From contig NZ_AP026867.1 of NCBI RefSeq assembly GCF_026000115.1, positions 3,033,716 through 3,097,715 of the forward strand: DNA of 64,000 nucleotides, written 5' to 3'. The notes under the pieces were generated by a model. That model had not been told where the DNA came from. It ran no database searches and saw only the letters and a program-made list of their open reading frames with translations. The translations under genes and the position numbers were made by a program. Below, in pieces: positions 1-8,782 of the stretch. The first letter of the stretch is position 1. The number at the start of each line of letters is the position of its first letter. The DNA is from Aureispira anguillae. GTDB taxonomy: Bacteria > Bacteroidota > Bacteroidia > Chitinophagales > Saprospiraceae.

Positions 1-1239
1 CCATTGCCAATTCTTTCTTTTTCTATTTATTATGTAACCAGTATCATTAATAAAAAAAGTACTCGCATTCAGGCACAGCTTTCTGTTTTAAACAGCCTAG
101 CCCAAGAAGTCTATTCTGGGATTCGTGTGGTAAAATCTTATGGGCAAGAAAAAGCCATTGGAAATTATTTCCGAGCAGAAACCGAGGATTTCAAAGCCAA
201 ATCATTGGAATTAGCCAAAGTAAATGCCTTTTTTCATCCACTAATGTTGTTATTAATTGGAATCAGTACCATTATCACCATTTATGTTGGAGGAATTTTG
301 GTCATGAATGGCGAAATTTCAACGGGCAACATTGCTGAATTTGTTATTTATATCAATATGTTGGCTTGGCCAGTGACCTCTATTGGTTGGGTCGCCTCTA
401 TTATACAACGTGCTGCTGCTTCTCAAAAAAGAATTAATGAATTTCTAAAGACTACGCCAGATATAGTAGTAGATGAAAGCATTGAGAAAACAGCTATCAA
501 AGGAAATTTGGTCTTTGACAATGTTTCATTTACCTATCCTGATACGGGCATCAAAGCATTAACAGATATTTCATTTGACCTAAAAGAAGGGCAACGCATG
601 GCGATTATTGGTCGAACAGGTTCGGGAAAAACCACTTTGGCGGATTTACTGTTAAGAATGTATGATAACACATCAGGACAAATTTTATTGGATGGCAAAC
701 CGATTGCCCAACACAATCTAGCCCATCTAAGAGAACGCATTGCCTATGTTCCTCAAGATGTCTTTTTGTTTTCAGATTCCATCTATAACAATATTGCTTT
801 TGGGCACAACGATGCGAGCAAAGAGAAGATCAAGCAATATGCAAAACACGCTGCTGTTTACGATGATATTATGAATTTGCCAGAACAGTTTGATACCATT
901 GTTGGCGAACGAGGAGTTACGCTATCAGGTGGCCAAAAACAGCGTATATCCATTGCCCGTGCGTTGATGAAAACGCCTGACATTGTATTACTAGATGACT
1001 GTTTGTCTGCCGTAGATACCAAAACAGAAGCTCAAATTACCAATTACCTTAATACAGCTTGTGCCAATAAAACGACAATTATTATTACACATCGTTTGTA
1101 CGCTGCCCTGCAATTTGATAAAATTATCGTTTTAGATGAAGGAAAAATTGTGGAAGAAGGAACGCATGAAGAGTTGCTTCAACAAGGAGGTTATTATTAT
1201 GAAATTCACGAGAAACAACGCTTAGAAGAAGTGGAATAG
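1..1239 (+). CDS. ABC exporter, fused permease-ATPase, 5'-truncated by the window edge
   Basis: This is the C-terminal 412 codons or so of an MsbA/MdlA-type half transporter; the frame is open to base 1, so the start lies outside the window. The visible part holds the last membrane helices (including a hydrophobic stretch near residues 78-100) and a complete nucleotide-binding domain. That domain has Walker A GRTGSGKT at about residues 203-210, a Q-loop in YVPQD, the signature LSGGQKQR at about 307-314, Walker B DIVLLDD at about 326-332, and an H-loop in ITHR. The usual catalytic Glu after Walker B is Asp (LLDD), as in MdlA-like half transporters, so it may pair with a partner subunit. The substrate (lipid, drug or peptide) cannot be told. 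A good hairpin terminator follows the stop. Confidence 0.9.
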   Translation, partial: PLPILSFSIYYVTSIINKKSTRIQAQLSVLNSLAQEVYSGIRVVKSYGQEKAIGNYFRAETEDFKAKSLELAKVNAFFHPLMLLLIGISTIITIYVGGILVMNGEISTGNIAEFVIYINMLAWPVTSIGWVASIIQRAAASQKRINEFLKTTPDIVVDESIEKTAIKGNLVFDNVSFTYPDTGIKALTDISFDLKEGQRMAIIGRTGSGKTTLADLLLRMYDNTSGQILLDGKPIAQHNLAHLRERIAYVPQDVFLFSDSIYNNIAFGHNDASKEKIKQYAKHAAVYDDIMNLPEQFDTIVGERGVTLSGGQKQRISIARALMKTPDIVLLDDCLSAVDTKTEAQITNYLNTACANKTTIIITHRLYAALQFDKIIVLDEGKIVEEGTHEELLQQGGYYYEIHEKQRLEEVE

Positions 1240-1265
1240 ATGTTGTTTATATCATCAAAATGGAG

Positions 1266-1321
1266 TGACCTATCAATTTAAAAGTGCGCTACAATACAGC
1301 CTTTTTCAAATTGATAGGTCA
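1266..1321 (+). terminator. Intrinsic terminator after the ABC exporter
   Basis: Perfect 14-bp arms (TGACCTATCAATTT and its complement at 1308-1321) enclose a loop of about 28 nt and are followed by TTTTATTTT. It lies between convergent genes and ends close to the stop of the minus-strand acetyltransferase, so it may serve both strands. Confidence 0.7.
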
Positions 1322-1333
1322 TTTTATTTTAAG

Positions 1334-1864
1334 CTATTCCCAATTGGATCTCGTAATTTCAAACCAATCGGTAGGGTCTCCATCAAAATCAAATTGCTCT
1401 ACCCTTCTAAAACCAGCTTTTTCCAAAACATGTCTAGAATTAATATTTTCAGGATCCGTCATGGCATAAATAGCGTTTACCCCTAGTTTTCTAAAACCAT
1501 AATCTACCCAAGCTTTTGCTGTTTCTGTAGCAAAACCTTTCCCCCAATACTTTTGTATAAATCGATAGCCCAACTCATAAAAATTCTCATAGCCATTTAC
1601 CTTCTCTTTGTATAGTTTTAATCCTGACCAGCCCAAAAACCGATTGCTTTCTTTTTCAATAACCGCCCAACGACCAATATTATTCTCTTTGTATTGTTTT
1701 TGCAGGAGATCAATTACCTCTAGCGCTTGTTTGGGGTCTGTCAAAGGTTGAGTTCCTATATATCTATGCACTTCAGGATCACTGTCTAATTCAAATAAGC
1801 CATCTTGGTCGGCTACAGAGATTTCTCTTAGGATTAAACGCTGAGTTTCAATTATTTTTTCCAT
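1334..1864 (-). CDS. GNAT-family N-acetyltransferase (RimJ/RimL-like)
   Basis: A 176-residue acetyltransferase of the Acetyltransf_3 type, which moves an acetyl group from acetyl-CoA to an amine, often a ribosomal protein N-terminus or a small molecule. It opens with the family pattern of an ETQRLILRE strand, has a middle strand ending WSGLKL, and has the CoA-binding motif A in YWGKGFATETAKAW. A later NxxSxxVLEKAGF segment is also typical. I take the ATG at 1864; the longer frame to 1906 begins with TTG and adds 14 residues unlike the family. The real substrate is unknown. It is divergent from a second GNAT gene 91 bp away, which suggests a shared regulatory gap, although the two proteins are not close copies. 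Confidence 0.85.
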   Translation of the reverse strand: MEKIIETQRLILREISVADQDGLFELDSDPEVHRYIGTQPLTDPKQALEVIDLLQKQYKENNIGRWAVIEKESNRFLGWSGLKLYKEKVNGYENFYELGYRFIQKYWGKGFATETAKAWVDYGFRKLGVNAIYAMTDPENINSRHVLEKAGFRRVEQFDFDGDPTDWFEITRSNWE

Positions 1865-1955
1865 TTTTATAGTAATAAACGATGTTAAGTAAATTTCCCA
1901 TAACAATAACTAATCATCTAAAATTCCATTTTGTAATAGTTTTTAAACAAAAGAT

Positions 1956-2474
1956 ATGAAAAAATATATTTCTTATGAAACAGAACGGTTAATTCTAAAA
2001 CCTACAACTAAGGAAGATGCCCCATTTATACTTCGACTATTAAACACTCCAAAATGGATTCAAAATATTGGCGATCGAAGTGTTCGTTCCCTCAAAGATG
2101 CTGAATATTATATTCAAGAAAAAATAACACCACAATTGGATCGGCTAGGTTATTCTAATTATACTATGATTCGAAAAACAGATGGTTGCAAAGTAGGGTC
2201 CTGTGGGCTGTATAGCAGAGAAGGTCTTGAAGGCATAGACATTGGTTTTGCTCTATTCCCTGAATTCGAAAAACAGGGTTATGCCTTTGAAGGGGCTCAA
2301 AAAATAATGCAACTTGCTATCCATGAGTTTGGATTAAAACAGATTAGTGGCATTACGATCAAAGAAAATATTGCCTCGCAACGGCTTCTAGAAAAATTGG
2401 GGCTAAAATTTTCGAGGACGGTCATTCTTCCTAACAGTCAAGAAGAATTATTGCTTTATCAATTGATTCTATAG
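1956..2474 (+). CDS. GNAT-family N-acetyltransferase
   Basis: A 172-residue protein with the same domain plan as its divergent neighbour. It has an N-terminal ETERLILKP strand, the central GSCGLYSREG segment, a motif A region of the form EFEKQGYAFEGAQ, and the closing NIASQRLLEKLGL helix. Such enzymes acetylate amines with acetyl-CoA in the cytoplasm; nothing in the sequence names the acceptor. The ATG at 1956 follows an A-rich leader without a Shine-Dalgarno sequence, as is usual in Bacteroidota. Confidence 0.85.
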   Translation: MKKYISYETERLILKPTTKEDAPFILRLLNTPKWIQNIGDRSVRSLKDAEYYIQEKITPQLDRLGYSNYTMIRKTDGCKVGSCGLYSREGLEGIDIGFALFPEFEKQGYAFEGAQKIMQLAIHEFGLKQISGITIKENIASQRLLEKLGLKFSRTVILPNSQEELLLYQLIL

Positions 2475-2507
2475 TGGCAAGAGTATACCGCCTAAATTAT
2501 TTGAAAG

Positions 2508-2540
2508 TTTGAAGATGATCTATCTTCGTTCATCCTCAAA
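2508..2540 (+). terminator. Possible terminator after the second GNAT gene
   Basis: Arms TTTGAAGATGA (2508-2518) and TCATCCTCAAA (2530-2540) pair with one mismatch and are followed by a T-rich run broken by CAAA. It is weaker than the other terminators here. Confidence 0.4.
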
Positions 2541-2639
2541 TTTTCAAATTTCTAAATTTTAACGCCACAAAATTCACAACGTAAATAAACAATAGAGCTA
2601 CTAACTTACAATGCATTAAGCAGCAAGTTTTTTCTTTTT

Positions 2640-3482
2640 CTACAACTGCTCCTCTTCTTCATACTCAATGTGTTCTTGATGACCAGCAAAAGGAATCTTA
2701 AGCAACTCTACCACATTATTGACGACCTTTTCATCCATATAAGTATCGACTCCATAAATTAGCTTGGAATTATCCACCATCACATAAGTTCCAAAAATTC
2801 GATCCCAGAAAGAAAAAATATTACCATAATTGGTATCGGAATAAGGTTGGCGATAATGATGGTGAATGCGATGCATATTAGGCGTACACACCACCAATCG
2901 AAGCCCTGCATCCAACCAATCTGGCATCTTAACATTGGCGTGATTAAACTGTGTCAGAACAACCGAAAGGGTTTGATACAAAAAGATTAACCAAATAGGT
3001 GCTCCTACAATCAATACTGCTGCTGTGGTAAAAACAAATCGAATCACACTCTCTCCTGGGTGGTGGCGATTGGCCGTAGTGGTATCAACATTTTGGTCGG
3101 TGTGGTGTACCACATGAAATTGCCACATCCAAGTAATATGATGCTCTATATAATGCGCCAACCAAGCGCCAATAAAATCCATTAACATTAAGCCTACGGT
3201 AGCCTGAATCAAAGCACTTGCACCAATCCAATACAAGAACCCAAACTCATTCGTTTCTACATAAACGGCTGCTCCTGTTAAAATAAAAGCCATGGCAAAA
3301 TTAATGACAATGGTTGTCAAGGTAAAAAAGATGTTTAGCCCTGTATGCTTTGTTTTGTTGTATGCTGTCTTGAATAAGGGGAGTGTATTTTCTATAATAA
3401 AAAATAGCGTTAAGCCACCAAACAATACCCCTGCTCTATGTGCTGTGGGCATCTCTGAAAAATAATTTATTAAGGCATCCAT
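2640..3482 (-). CDS. Sterol desaturase / fatty acid hydroxylase family membrane protein
   Basis: A 280-residue integral membrane di-iron oxygenase of the fatty acid hydroxylase superfamily. The eight-histidine metal signature is visible as HYIEHH, then HVVHH, then NRHHP, and MHRIHHH in the C-terminal half, between hydrophobic segments. Members add or remove hydrogens on lipid, sterol or carotenoid chains using O2; the substrate here is unknown. The ATG at 3482 gives the usual family N-terminus; the longer frame begins with TTG at 3530. No operon partner is evident: the next upstream gene ends 193 bp away behind a clear terminator. Confidence 0.88.
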   Translation of the reverse strand: MDALINYFSEMPTAHRAGVLFGGLTLFFIIENTLPLFKTAYNKTKHTGLNIFFTLTTIVINFAMAFILTGAAVYVETNEFGFLYWIGASALIQATVGLMLMDFIGAWLAHYIEHHITWMWQFHVVHHTDQNVDTTTANRHHPGESVIRFVFTTAAVLIVGAPIWLIFLYQTLSVVLTQFNHANVKMPDWLDAGLRLVVCTPNMHRIHHHYRQPYSDTNYGNIFSFWDRIFGTYVMVDNSKLIYGVDTYMDEKVVNNVVELLKIPFAGHQEHIEYEEEEQL

Positions 3483-3613
3483 GTCGATTAGATTTTTAAT
3501 TTTTAGCGCTCTTTTTTGATAAAGAATCAAAGAGTCATTTTTAATAAGGATTGATTATTAAGCTAATCTCTAATATAGATATATTTTAATTAAATGACCA
3601 ATGAATAAAAAGA

Positions 3614-3649
3614 AAAAGTCATTCCATACCACAGTACGAAATGACTTTT
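3614..3649 (-). terminator. Intrinsic terminator of the hydroxyacyl-CoA dehydrogenase gene
   Basis: Arms AAAAGTCATT (3614-3623) and AATGACTTTT (3640-3649) are perfect. On the minus strand the hairpin runs into TTTCTTTTTATT. Confidence 0.8.
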
Positions 3650-3675
3650 AACAAAAAAGTTATATTGATTGGATA

Positions 3676-4584
3676 CTATACTAAGCTAGCATCGTTTTTT
3701 TTGAACCTTGAAGAAACAACCAATTCTTTGCTTCCTTTTTCATATTTGTAAAAACCTTCTCCTGTTTTGCGTCCTAAGTACCCCGCTGTAACCATATTCA
3801 CCAACAAAGGACAAGGTGCATACTTTGGATTTCCAAAACCATCGTGCAATACATTCAAAATTGATAGGCAAACATCCAAGCCGATAAAATCTGCCAATTG
3901 TAGTGGCCCCATTGGATGCGCCATTCCCAATTTCATTACGGTATCAATTTCTTCTACCCCAGCAACGCTTTCATATAGAGAATAAATTGCCTCATTGATC
4001 ATTGGCATCAAGATTCTATTGGCAATAAAACCTGGATAATCGTTTACTTCTGTAGGAATTTTTCCCAAGTTTTTAGACATCTCCATAATGGTATTGGTTA
4101 CCTCATCTGAAGTCGCATAACCACGAATCACTTCTACCAATTTCATAACAGGTACAGGATTCATAAAGTGCATTCCGATCACTTGTGCAGGACGACTAGT
4201 TACCGCTGCTATTTTTGTAATAGAAATCGAAGAAGTATTGGTTGCCAAGATGGCATTTGCTGGTGCTGCTTCGTCTATTTGTTTGAAAATTTTGAGTTTT
4301 AAATCAATATTTTCGGTTGCTGCTTCTACTACCAAATCAGCCGTTGCAGCCGCTTCATTTAGGTTGGTAGAAAGCGTAATATTAGCTAGTGTTTCGCTCT
4401 TATCTGCTTCGGTGATTTTTTCTTTTTTTACCATTCTATCCAAATTCTTAGAGATGGTTCCTAATGCTCTTTCCAAAGCAGCTTCAGAAATATCGACCAA
4501 GGATACACTGTAGCCATTCATAGCAAAAACGTGAGCAATTCCATTTCCCATTGTTCCTGCACCTATTACAACAATATTTTTCAT
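3676..4584 (-). CDS. hbd: 3-hydroxybutyryl-CoA / 3-hydroxyacyl-CoA dehydrogenase
   Basis: A 302-residue cytoplasmic NAD(P)-dependent enzyme that interconverts 3-hydroxyacyl-CoA and 3-oxoacyl-CoA. It has the Rossmann dinucleotide loop GAGTMGNGIA at residues 8-17, the TNTSS segment at 115-119, the catalytic His139 in GMHFMNPVP, and the linker NDYPGFIANRI leading to the C-terminal helical domain with GRKTGEGFYKY near 271-281. Length matches the stand-alone Hbd/PaaH family. It is monocistronic: its own -7 box lies about 50 bp upstream and a strong terminator follows. Fatty acid or butanoyl-CoA metabolism is the likely context, but neighbours do not settle which acyl chain is used. Confidence 0.93.
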   Translation of the reverse strand: MKNIVVIGAGTMGNGIAHVFAMNGYSVSLVDISEAALERALGTISKNLDRMVKKEKITEADKSETLANITLSTNLNEAAATADLVVEAATENIDLKLKIFKQIDEAAPANAILATNTSSISITKIAAVTSRPAQVIGMHFMNPVPVMKLVEVIRGYATSDEVTNTIMEMSKNLGKIPTEVNDYPGFIANRILMPMINEAIYSLYESVAGVEEIDTVMKLGMAHPMGPLQLADFIGLDVCLSILNVLHDGFGNPKYAPCPLLVNMVTAGYLGRKTGEGFYKYEKGSKELVVSSRFKKNDASLV

Positions 4585-4632
4585 TATTCTTATGGTTTAA
4601 GTATTTTTTATTTTTTTATTGGATAACGCCCC

Positions 4633-4640
4633 CAAAGATA
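4633..4640 (-). promoter_or_regulatory. Bacteroidota -7 box for the hydroxyacyl-CoA dehydrogenase gene
   Basis: The minus strand reads TATCTTTG, an exact TAnnTTTG match, about 49 bp before the ATG at 4584. No convincing TTG -33 element is visible at the expected spacing. Confidence 0.55.
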
Positions 4641-4705
4641 CAGAAGTAGGCTTAAAAGAAGTAGTTAAGCACTATATTATTTAAGTTGTTTTTAGAATTT
4701 GCCAG

Positions 4706-5557
4706 CTATTGCGACATCCAATTTAAGACAATTGGCCAAATTTCTTTTTTGGCACTACTAGAATGTAAAATACGACTGTGGTTATAATCTTCTAAATACC
4801 CATTTTGTCTGGAACAAAACAACAATTTATTTTGGGGATTTTTAAAACCATCTAAGAAAGCCTTGCAGCCCTGAACAGGAGCAATAAAGGTATCCCCCTT
4901 TGCACAGATAGATAAGATGGGAGTAGTGATTAAGGGCATATTTTCTAGGTAATCAAAATCACCTGCCCCATTAAATTTCTTGGACAAATTCCAATCAAAC
5001 CATTGCTTCATCAAAAAATAACTTTCGTTATGCTCTCCCAAGCCTTTTTTTTCTGCTGGAATGTGCTTGGTTAAAGCGGTTAAATATTTACCAAGTAATA
5101 TTTTTGTATAATTCGCAACGTTATTGGCAGCGCCAAAAGATTGGCAGCCAAACAAAGTGATGCGCTGAATTTTGGGAATGTATTTGGGGTACCGAACCAA
5201 AAACATCGCTAGGCAAATTCCACCACCACTATGCGCAATGCAACTTAGCCGTTGAATTTTTTTTACTTCAAATAAAAAATCAAAAGCAGCTAAAAAGTCA
5301 TATAGGGCAATTGTTTCATAATTAAAATGCTGTTTAGGAGGAGGACTTTCGCCATGATTTCGCCATTCAACAATCCAACAAGTATACCCCTGTTCAACCA
5401 AAAAAGAGGCAATTCCCATGCAAACTTTTTTGTTAGAAAAGGTCCCATGCCCCAAAAATATATTTTGATGCACTTGGCTAGATGGCGCTGTGATTTTCCA
5501 CAAAGCAACTTGCTCCCCATCTTTTGTTTTGATTTTGATTAATTCTTCATTGATCAT
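4706..5557 (-). CDS. Alpha/beta-fold hydrolase
   Basis: A 283-residue alpha/beta hydrolase without a signal peptide. It shows an oxyanion-type LGHGTFSN turn at about 36-43, the strand WIVEWRNHGES with the HG turn, the nucleophile elbow AHSGGG with Ser110, an acid candidate in CAKGDTFI and a C-terminal His in DYNHSRIL. The elbow starts with Ala rather than Gly (A-H-S-G-G), a mild departure from GxSxG. I chose the ATG at 5557: the longer frame begins with TTG at 5611 and would start inside the terminator of the upstream glutamate dehydrogenase gene. Substrate unknown; esterase, lipase or thioesterase are all possible. Confidence 0.8.
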   Translation of the reverse strand: MINEELIKIKTKDGEQVALWKITAPSSQVHQNIFLGHGTFSNKKVCMGIASFLVEQGYTCWIVEWRNHGESPPPKQHFNYETIALYDFLAAFDFLFEVKKIQRLSCIAHSGGGICLAMFLVRYPKYIPKIQRITLFGCQSFGAANNVANYTKILLGKYLTALTKHIPAEKKGLGEHNESYFLMKQWFDWNLSKKFNGAGDFDYLENMPLITTPILSICAKGDTFIAPVQGCKAFLDGFKNPQNKLLFCSRQNGYLEDYNHSRILHSSSAKKEIWPIVLNWMSQ

Positions 5558-5572
5558 TTTAATAGAAATAAA

Positions 5573-5602
5573 AAGCCCATTTCTAACAAAAGAAACAGGC
5601 TT
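5573..5602 (-). terminator. Terminator between glutamate dehydrogenase and the hydrolase
   Basis: Two paired blocks (AAGCC with GGCTT, TTTCT with AGAAA) form a stem with small internal bulges. On the minus strand it runs straight into TTTTATTTC. Its T-tract ends just before the hydrolase ATG, so hydrolase expression would need read-through. Confidence 0.6.
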
Positions 5603-5629
5603 AATAAACAATTTTATTTTAAAAAAATC

Positions 5630-7042
5630 CTAAGGCCAAATACCCAAAGCGGTATAATCACTTCCAATTTTTTCGATCGCATAAACAAAAGCAGCCGTAC
5701 GTAAATCTTTGATTTCAGGCTTTGCTTTCCAAGTATTACGAATACCATTATAAGCATTGATCATTGTTTCTTCTAAACCAGAGCGTACCAAATCAACCTC
5801 ATCGGCACCAAAGGTCAACAATTTGCGTTCTCCTGCGTTTAATTCTTTGCCTGTCATTTTGAGTACCAAATCAACCAACAATTCGTAGCGATTGCTTTCA
5901 AAACGTTTTTGCATACGACCAAAGCGCATGTGAGAAAGGTTTTTCAACCACTCAAAATAAGAAACCGTTACCCCTCCTGCATTAGCGTACATATCAGGAA
6001 TAATCAAACATCCTTTTGCTAATAGTACTTCTTCTGCTTCAGGAGTTACAGGACCATTCGCAGCTTCAACAATAATCTTAGCTTTGATGTCTGCTGCATT
6101 TCCTTCATTAATTTGGTTTTCCAAAGCGGCAGGAACCAAGATGTCACATTCTAGTTCGAGAGCAGAACTTCTATGCTCTAAAGTAGTAGATCCAGGGAAG
6201 CCAACGATAGAACCTGTTTTTGCTCTAAAGTCAAGCAATGCATGAATATCAAGACCATCCTCTTTGTAGATAGACCCTTCGTATTCTGCTACACCAATAA
6301 TTTTCACATCACCTTCGTCTTGTGATATTTTACCCGTAAAAGAACCTACATTTCCTAGACCTTGGATAACCATGGTTTTACCCTTTAGACCTGTTGTTAG
6401 TCCTAGAGCATTCATGTCTTCTTCGTGGTTACAAGCCTCACGAACAGCATAATAAACACCACGTCCTGTTGCCTCTGTACGACCTTGGATACCGTTTTGA
6501 GAAACTGGTTTACCAGTAACACAACCCGCAGCATCAATTTCACCAGAATTTAGAGCAGCATAGGTGTCCATAATCCAAGCCATTTCACGAGGGCCTGTTC
6601 CATAATCAGGAGCAGGAACATCCATACCTGGACCGATAAAGTTTTTACGTACTAATTCAGAAGCATAACGACGAGTGATTTTTTCTAATTCTTCCTCGCT
6701 ATACTCTCTAGCGTTGATTTTTACTCCCCCTTTGGCACCACCAAAAGGAACATCAACAACAGCACATTTATAGGTCATCAAAGCAGCCAATGCCATTACT
6801 TCATCTTGATTAACTCCTTGGCTGTAGCGAATACCTCCTTTGGTAGGAGATCTATGGTTCGAGTGTTGTACACGATAAGCCTCGATTACTTCGATATCAT
6901 TTCCTCTTTTTATAGGAAAGTTCATACGGAAAACAGCGTTACAACCTTTGATTTGTTCCAACAAACCACTAGGCAAATCGGTGTGCTTAGCTGCTTTATC
7001 AAAATTTTTCTCGACTCCTTCAAAAAAGCTATAATTTGACAT
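5630..7042 (-). CDS. gdhA: Glutamate dehydrogenase (Glu/Leu/Phe/Val dehydrogenase family)
   Basis: A 470-residue cytoplasmic enzyme that oxidatively deaminates glutamate to 2-oxoglutarate and ammonia, or runs in reverse. The N-terminal substrate domain shows SPTKGGIRY near residues 65-73, an invariant Lys in MTYKCAVVDVPFGGAKGG (90-107), and GPGMDVPAPDYGTG, all hallmarks of the family. The C-terminal NAD(P) domain has the loop VIQGLGNVG and NGPVTPEAEE. The length and the two-domain order match the hexameric NAD-linked class. Cofactor preference cannot be fixed by eye. A terminator follows the gene, separating it from the hydrolase downstream. Confidence 0.95.
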   Translation of the reverse strand: MSNYSFFEGVEKNFDKAAKHTDLPSGLLEQIKGCNAVFRMNFPIKRGNDIEVIEAYRVQHSNHRSPTKGGIRYSQGVNQDEVMALAALMTYKCAVVDVPFGGAKGGVKINAREYSEEELEKITRRYASELVRKNFIGPGMDVPAPDYGTGPREMAWIMDTYAALNSGEIDAAGCVTGKPVSQNGIQGRTEATGRGVYYAVREACNHEEDMNALGLTTGLKGKTMVIQGLGNVGSFTGKISQDEGDVKIIGVAEYEGSIYKEDGLDIHALLDFRAKTGSIVGFPGSTTLEHRSSALELECDILVPAALENQINEGNAADIKAKIIVEAANGPVTPEAEEVLLAKGCLIIPDMYANAGGVTVSYFEWLKNLSHMRFGRMQKRFESNRYELLVDLVLKMTGKELNAGERKLLTFGADEVDLVRSGLEETMINAYNGIRNTWKAKPEIKDLRTAAFVYAIEKIGSDYTALGIWP

Positions 7043-7278
7043 AGTTTTTTTTGGTTAAAGTTATTATAAACGGTTAGTTATTGTTAATAGTCTATTGATA
7101 TCATTGTATCTCTATTTCAAGAACACCATTCTATAAAATTAAACATTTAGGCAAATAAATATTTGCGCATTATTTCTAATAATTAATCTTATACAATCGT
7201 ATCAATCGACTAAATTTATTATCCAGCAAATGTGCAATTTTGTATTAAGTAGTTTCTATTTCCTTGCACATCTTTTTA

Positions 7279-7485
7279 TCAATCATCCATTTCTTGTTCC
7301 AATCTAGCGACTTTTCGCTCTAAAAAGATCAAAAAGCCAATTATTCCAAAGAACAAGATAAGCAAAACACCTACTGTCACGTATATTTTTCCAATATTAC
7401 TAAAAAAATCATTTGCACTAGTATCCTGAGCAAAAGCAGAAATAGGTATCAAACTGAGTACTAATATGTTAATAACTTGCTTCAT
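7279..7485 (-). CDS. ccmD: CcmD-family small membrane protein
   Basis: A 68-residue protein with a signal-like N-terminus ending near SAFAQ, a single transmembrane helix at roughly residues 33-55, and a charged tail FLERKVARLEQEMDD. This shape, one helix then a basic/acidic coiled tail, is what Bacteroidota CcmD-type proteins show, and it sits directly downstream of the ccmC-like gene. CcmD supports haem handling by CcmC during cytochrome c maturation. The ATG at 7485 is preferred; the longer frame adds 25 phenylalanine-rich residues and has no ATG. Sequence signal in so small a protein is weak, so the call rests partly on context. Confidence 0.7.
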   Translation of the reverse strand: MKQVINILVLSLIPISAFAQDTSANDFFSNIGKIYVTVGVLLILFFGIIGFLIFLERKVARLEQEMDD

Positions 7486-7674
7486 TAATATAGACCTTAA
7501 AAATGGCGTTTTTTTTAAAAAAAAAGAATTTTTCCAAATTATATTTTGACAAAATAGCAATTGTTAAAGAAACATAGAAATTGACTACAAAATAGCAAAA
7601 ACATAATACTTTGAATATCACTAACTTAAAAAGAAAAATTCAAATACATTTATATTTATAACAAAAGAATAAAA

Positions 7675-8751
7675 TTATTCCTCCATTTCTAACTTTCTTC
7701 TGGTCAATCGCTCAACTCTCCCCACTAAGTTAGACATCCAAATTCCCATTAACATCCAGCCAATTACAGCAGGATAAAACACCATTCGCATGGTATTATC
7801 CAAATCCAATTTACTAAATGCTGGATTTCCCCCCATTCCTGGATGAAGACTATCTACCATTCTAGGAACAATATAAAGCAAAGGAATTAATGTTGCAAAG
7901 GCAAAAATATTATAAATTGCAGCGATTCTAGCTCGCTTATCCATATCATCAAAAGAGCTTCTTAAGACAAAATAAGCCAAATAGATCAGTAACGCTACAG
8001 CAGATGTGTTTTGCTTCACGTCAAATGACCAATAGGCTCCCCAAGTATGCTTAGCCCACAAAGCCCCTGTAGTAATTCCAATGATCCCAAATAAGACTCC
8101 TATCACAGCAAAAGAAGAAGCCTGTGTATCGTAGTACTCCACCTCAGGTTTCCACAAATACAAAATGCTATAGCCTACCGAAATCAATAATAAAAACATC
8201 ATTGCAAACCACATCGGAACATGATAAAACAAATTGCGAATGGTTTCTTCTAAAATATTAAGAAAAGGAAAAGTTACTTCGCTTTCTACTCCTTGATCAA
8301 ACGATTCAATGGCACAAAAACTAGGCGCAAGGCTGTCCGCACCTAAACTATCTTTGATATAAACAACAGATTCCAAAGAACTATAGCCCCCTTGTTGCCC
8401 AGACATTTCCAAGAGCGGAAAGGGAGATTTTTTGCCATCGGCTGTTGTTGCTTGAATTGGCAACTTACCTAATGGAATATCAAAAAACAACGTTAACTGT
8501 TGAGCGTTATTCACTTCTATTTTTTTGGCACAAATAGCCTCTCTGGGGTTTAGTCGAATTCTAGCTTTGTAGCCTCCTTTTTCTGCATCAAAATTAGAAT
8601 TATAAGCCTGTAAAACCAAAGCCAACTCCTCTCCTCCTTGTGCCACTCGTGGACTAACGCCTGTAATTCCAGTACTCAAAGGAATTAACATACCTGCCAG
8701 AATACTATAACCTACTAAAAGTACCCCTAATATTTTGTAAAGTTTATTCAT
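7675..8751 (-). CDS. ccmC: Cytochrome c biogenesis protein CcsA/CcmC (haem handling)
   Basis: A 358-residue inner-membrane protein of the CcmC/CcmF/CcsA haem-handling superfamily. The tryptophan-rich haem motif is WGAYWSFD at residues 237-244, flanked by conserved histidines His177 (YHVPMWF) and His303 (SLHPG) in helix-linked loops. About five helices follow residue 175, as in CcmC. Unlike E. coli CcmC (about 245 residues) it carries some 130 soluble residues between the first helix and the HVPMW helix, predicted periplasmic. It lies 31 bp after rsmD and upstream of ccmD, so it may share transcription with both. Substrate would be haem b for c-type cytochromes; a seven-haem cytochrome is encoded elsewhere in this window. 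Confidence 0.88.
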   Translation of the reverse strand: MNKLYKILGVLLVGYSILAGMLIPLSTGITGVSPRVAQGGEELALVLQAYNSNFDAEKGGYKARIRLNPREAICAKKIEVNNAQQLTLFFDIPLGKLPIQATTADGKKSPFPLLEMSGQQGGYSSLESVVYIKDSLGADSLAPSFCAIESFDQGVESEVTFPFLNILEETIRNLFYHVPMWFAMMFLLLISVGYSILYLWKPEVEYYDTQASSFAVIGVLFGIIGITTGALWAKHTWGAYWSFDVKQNTSAVALLIYLAYFVLRSSFDDMDKRARIAAIYNIFAFATLIPLLYIVPRMVDSLHPGMGGNPAFSKLDLDNTMRMVFYPAVIGWMLMGIWMSNLVGRVERLTRRKLEMEE

Positions 8752-8782
8752 TTATGGTTGTTCTAAATAAGAATAAAATGGA

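Noticed and set aside
3483-3530. N-terminal extension of the fatty acid hydroxylase from a TTG at 3530
   Set aside because: The start is non-ATG and the extension is basic and unlike the family; the ATG at 3482 fits better.
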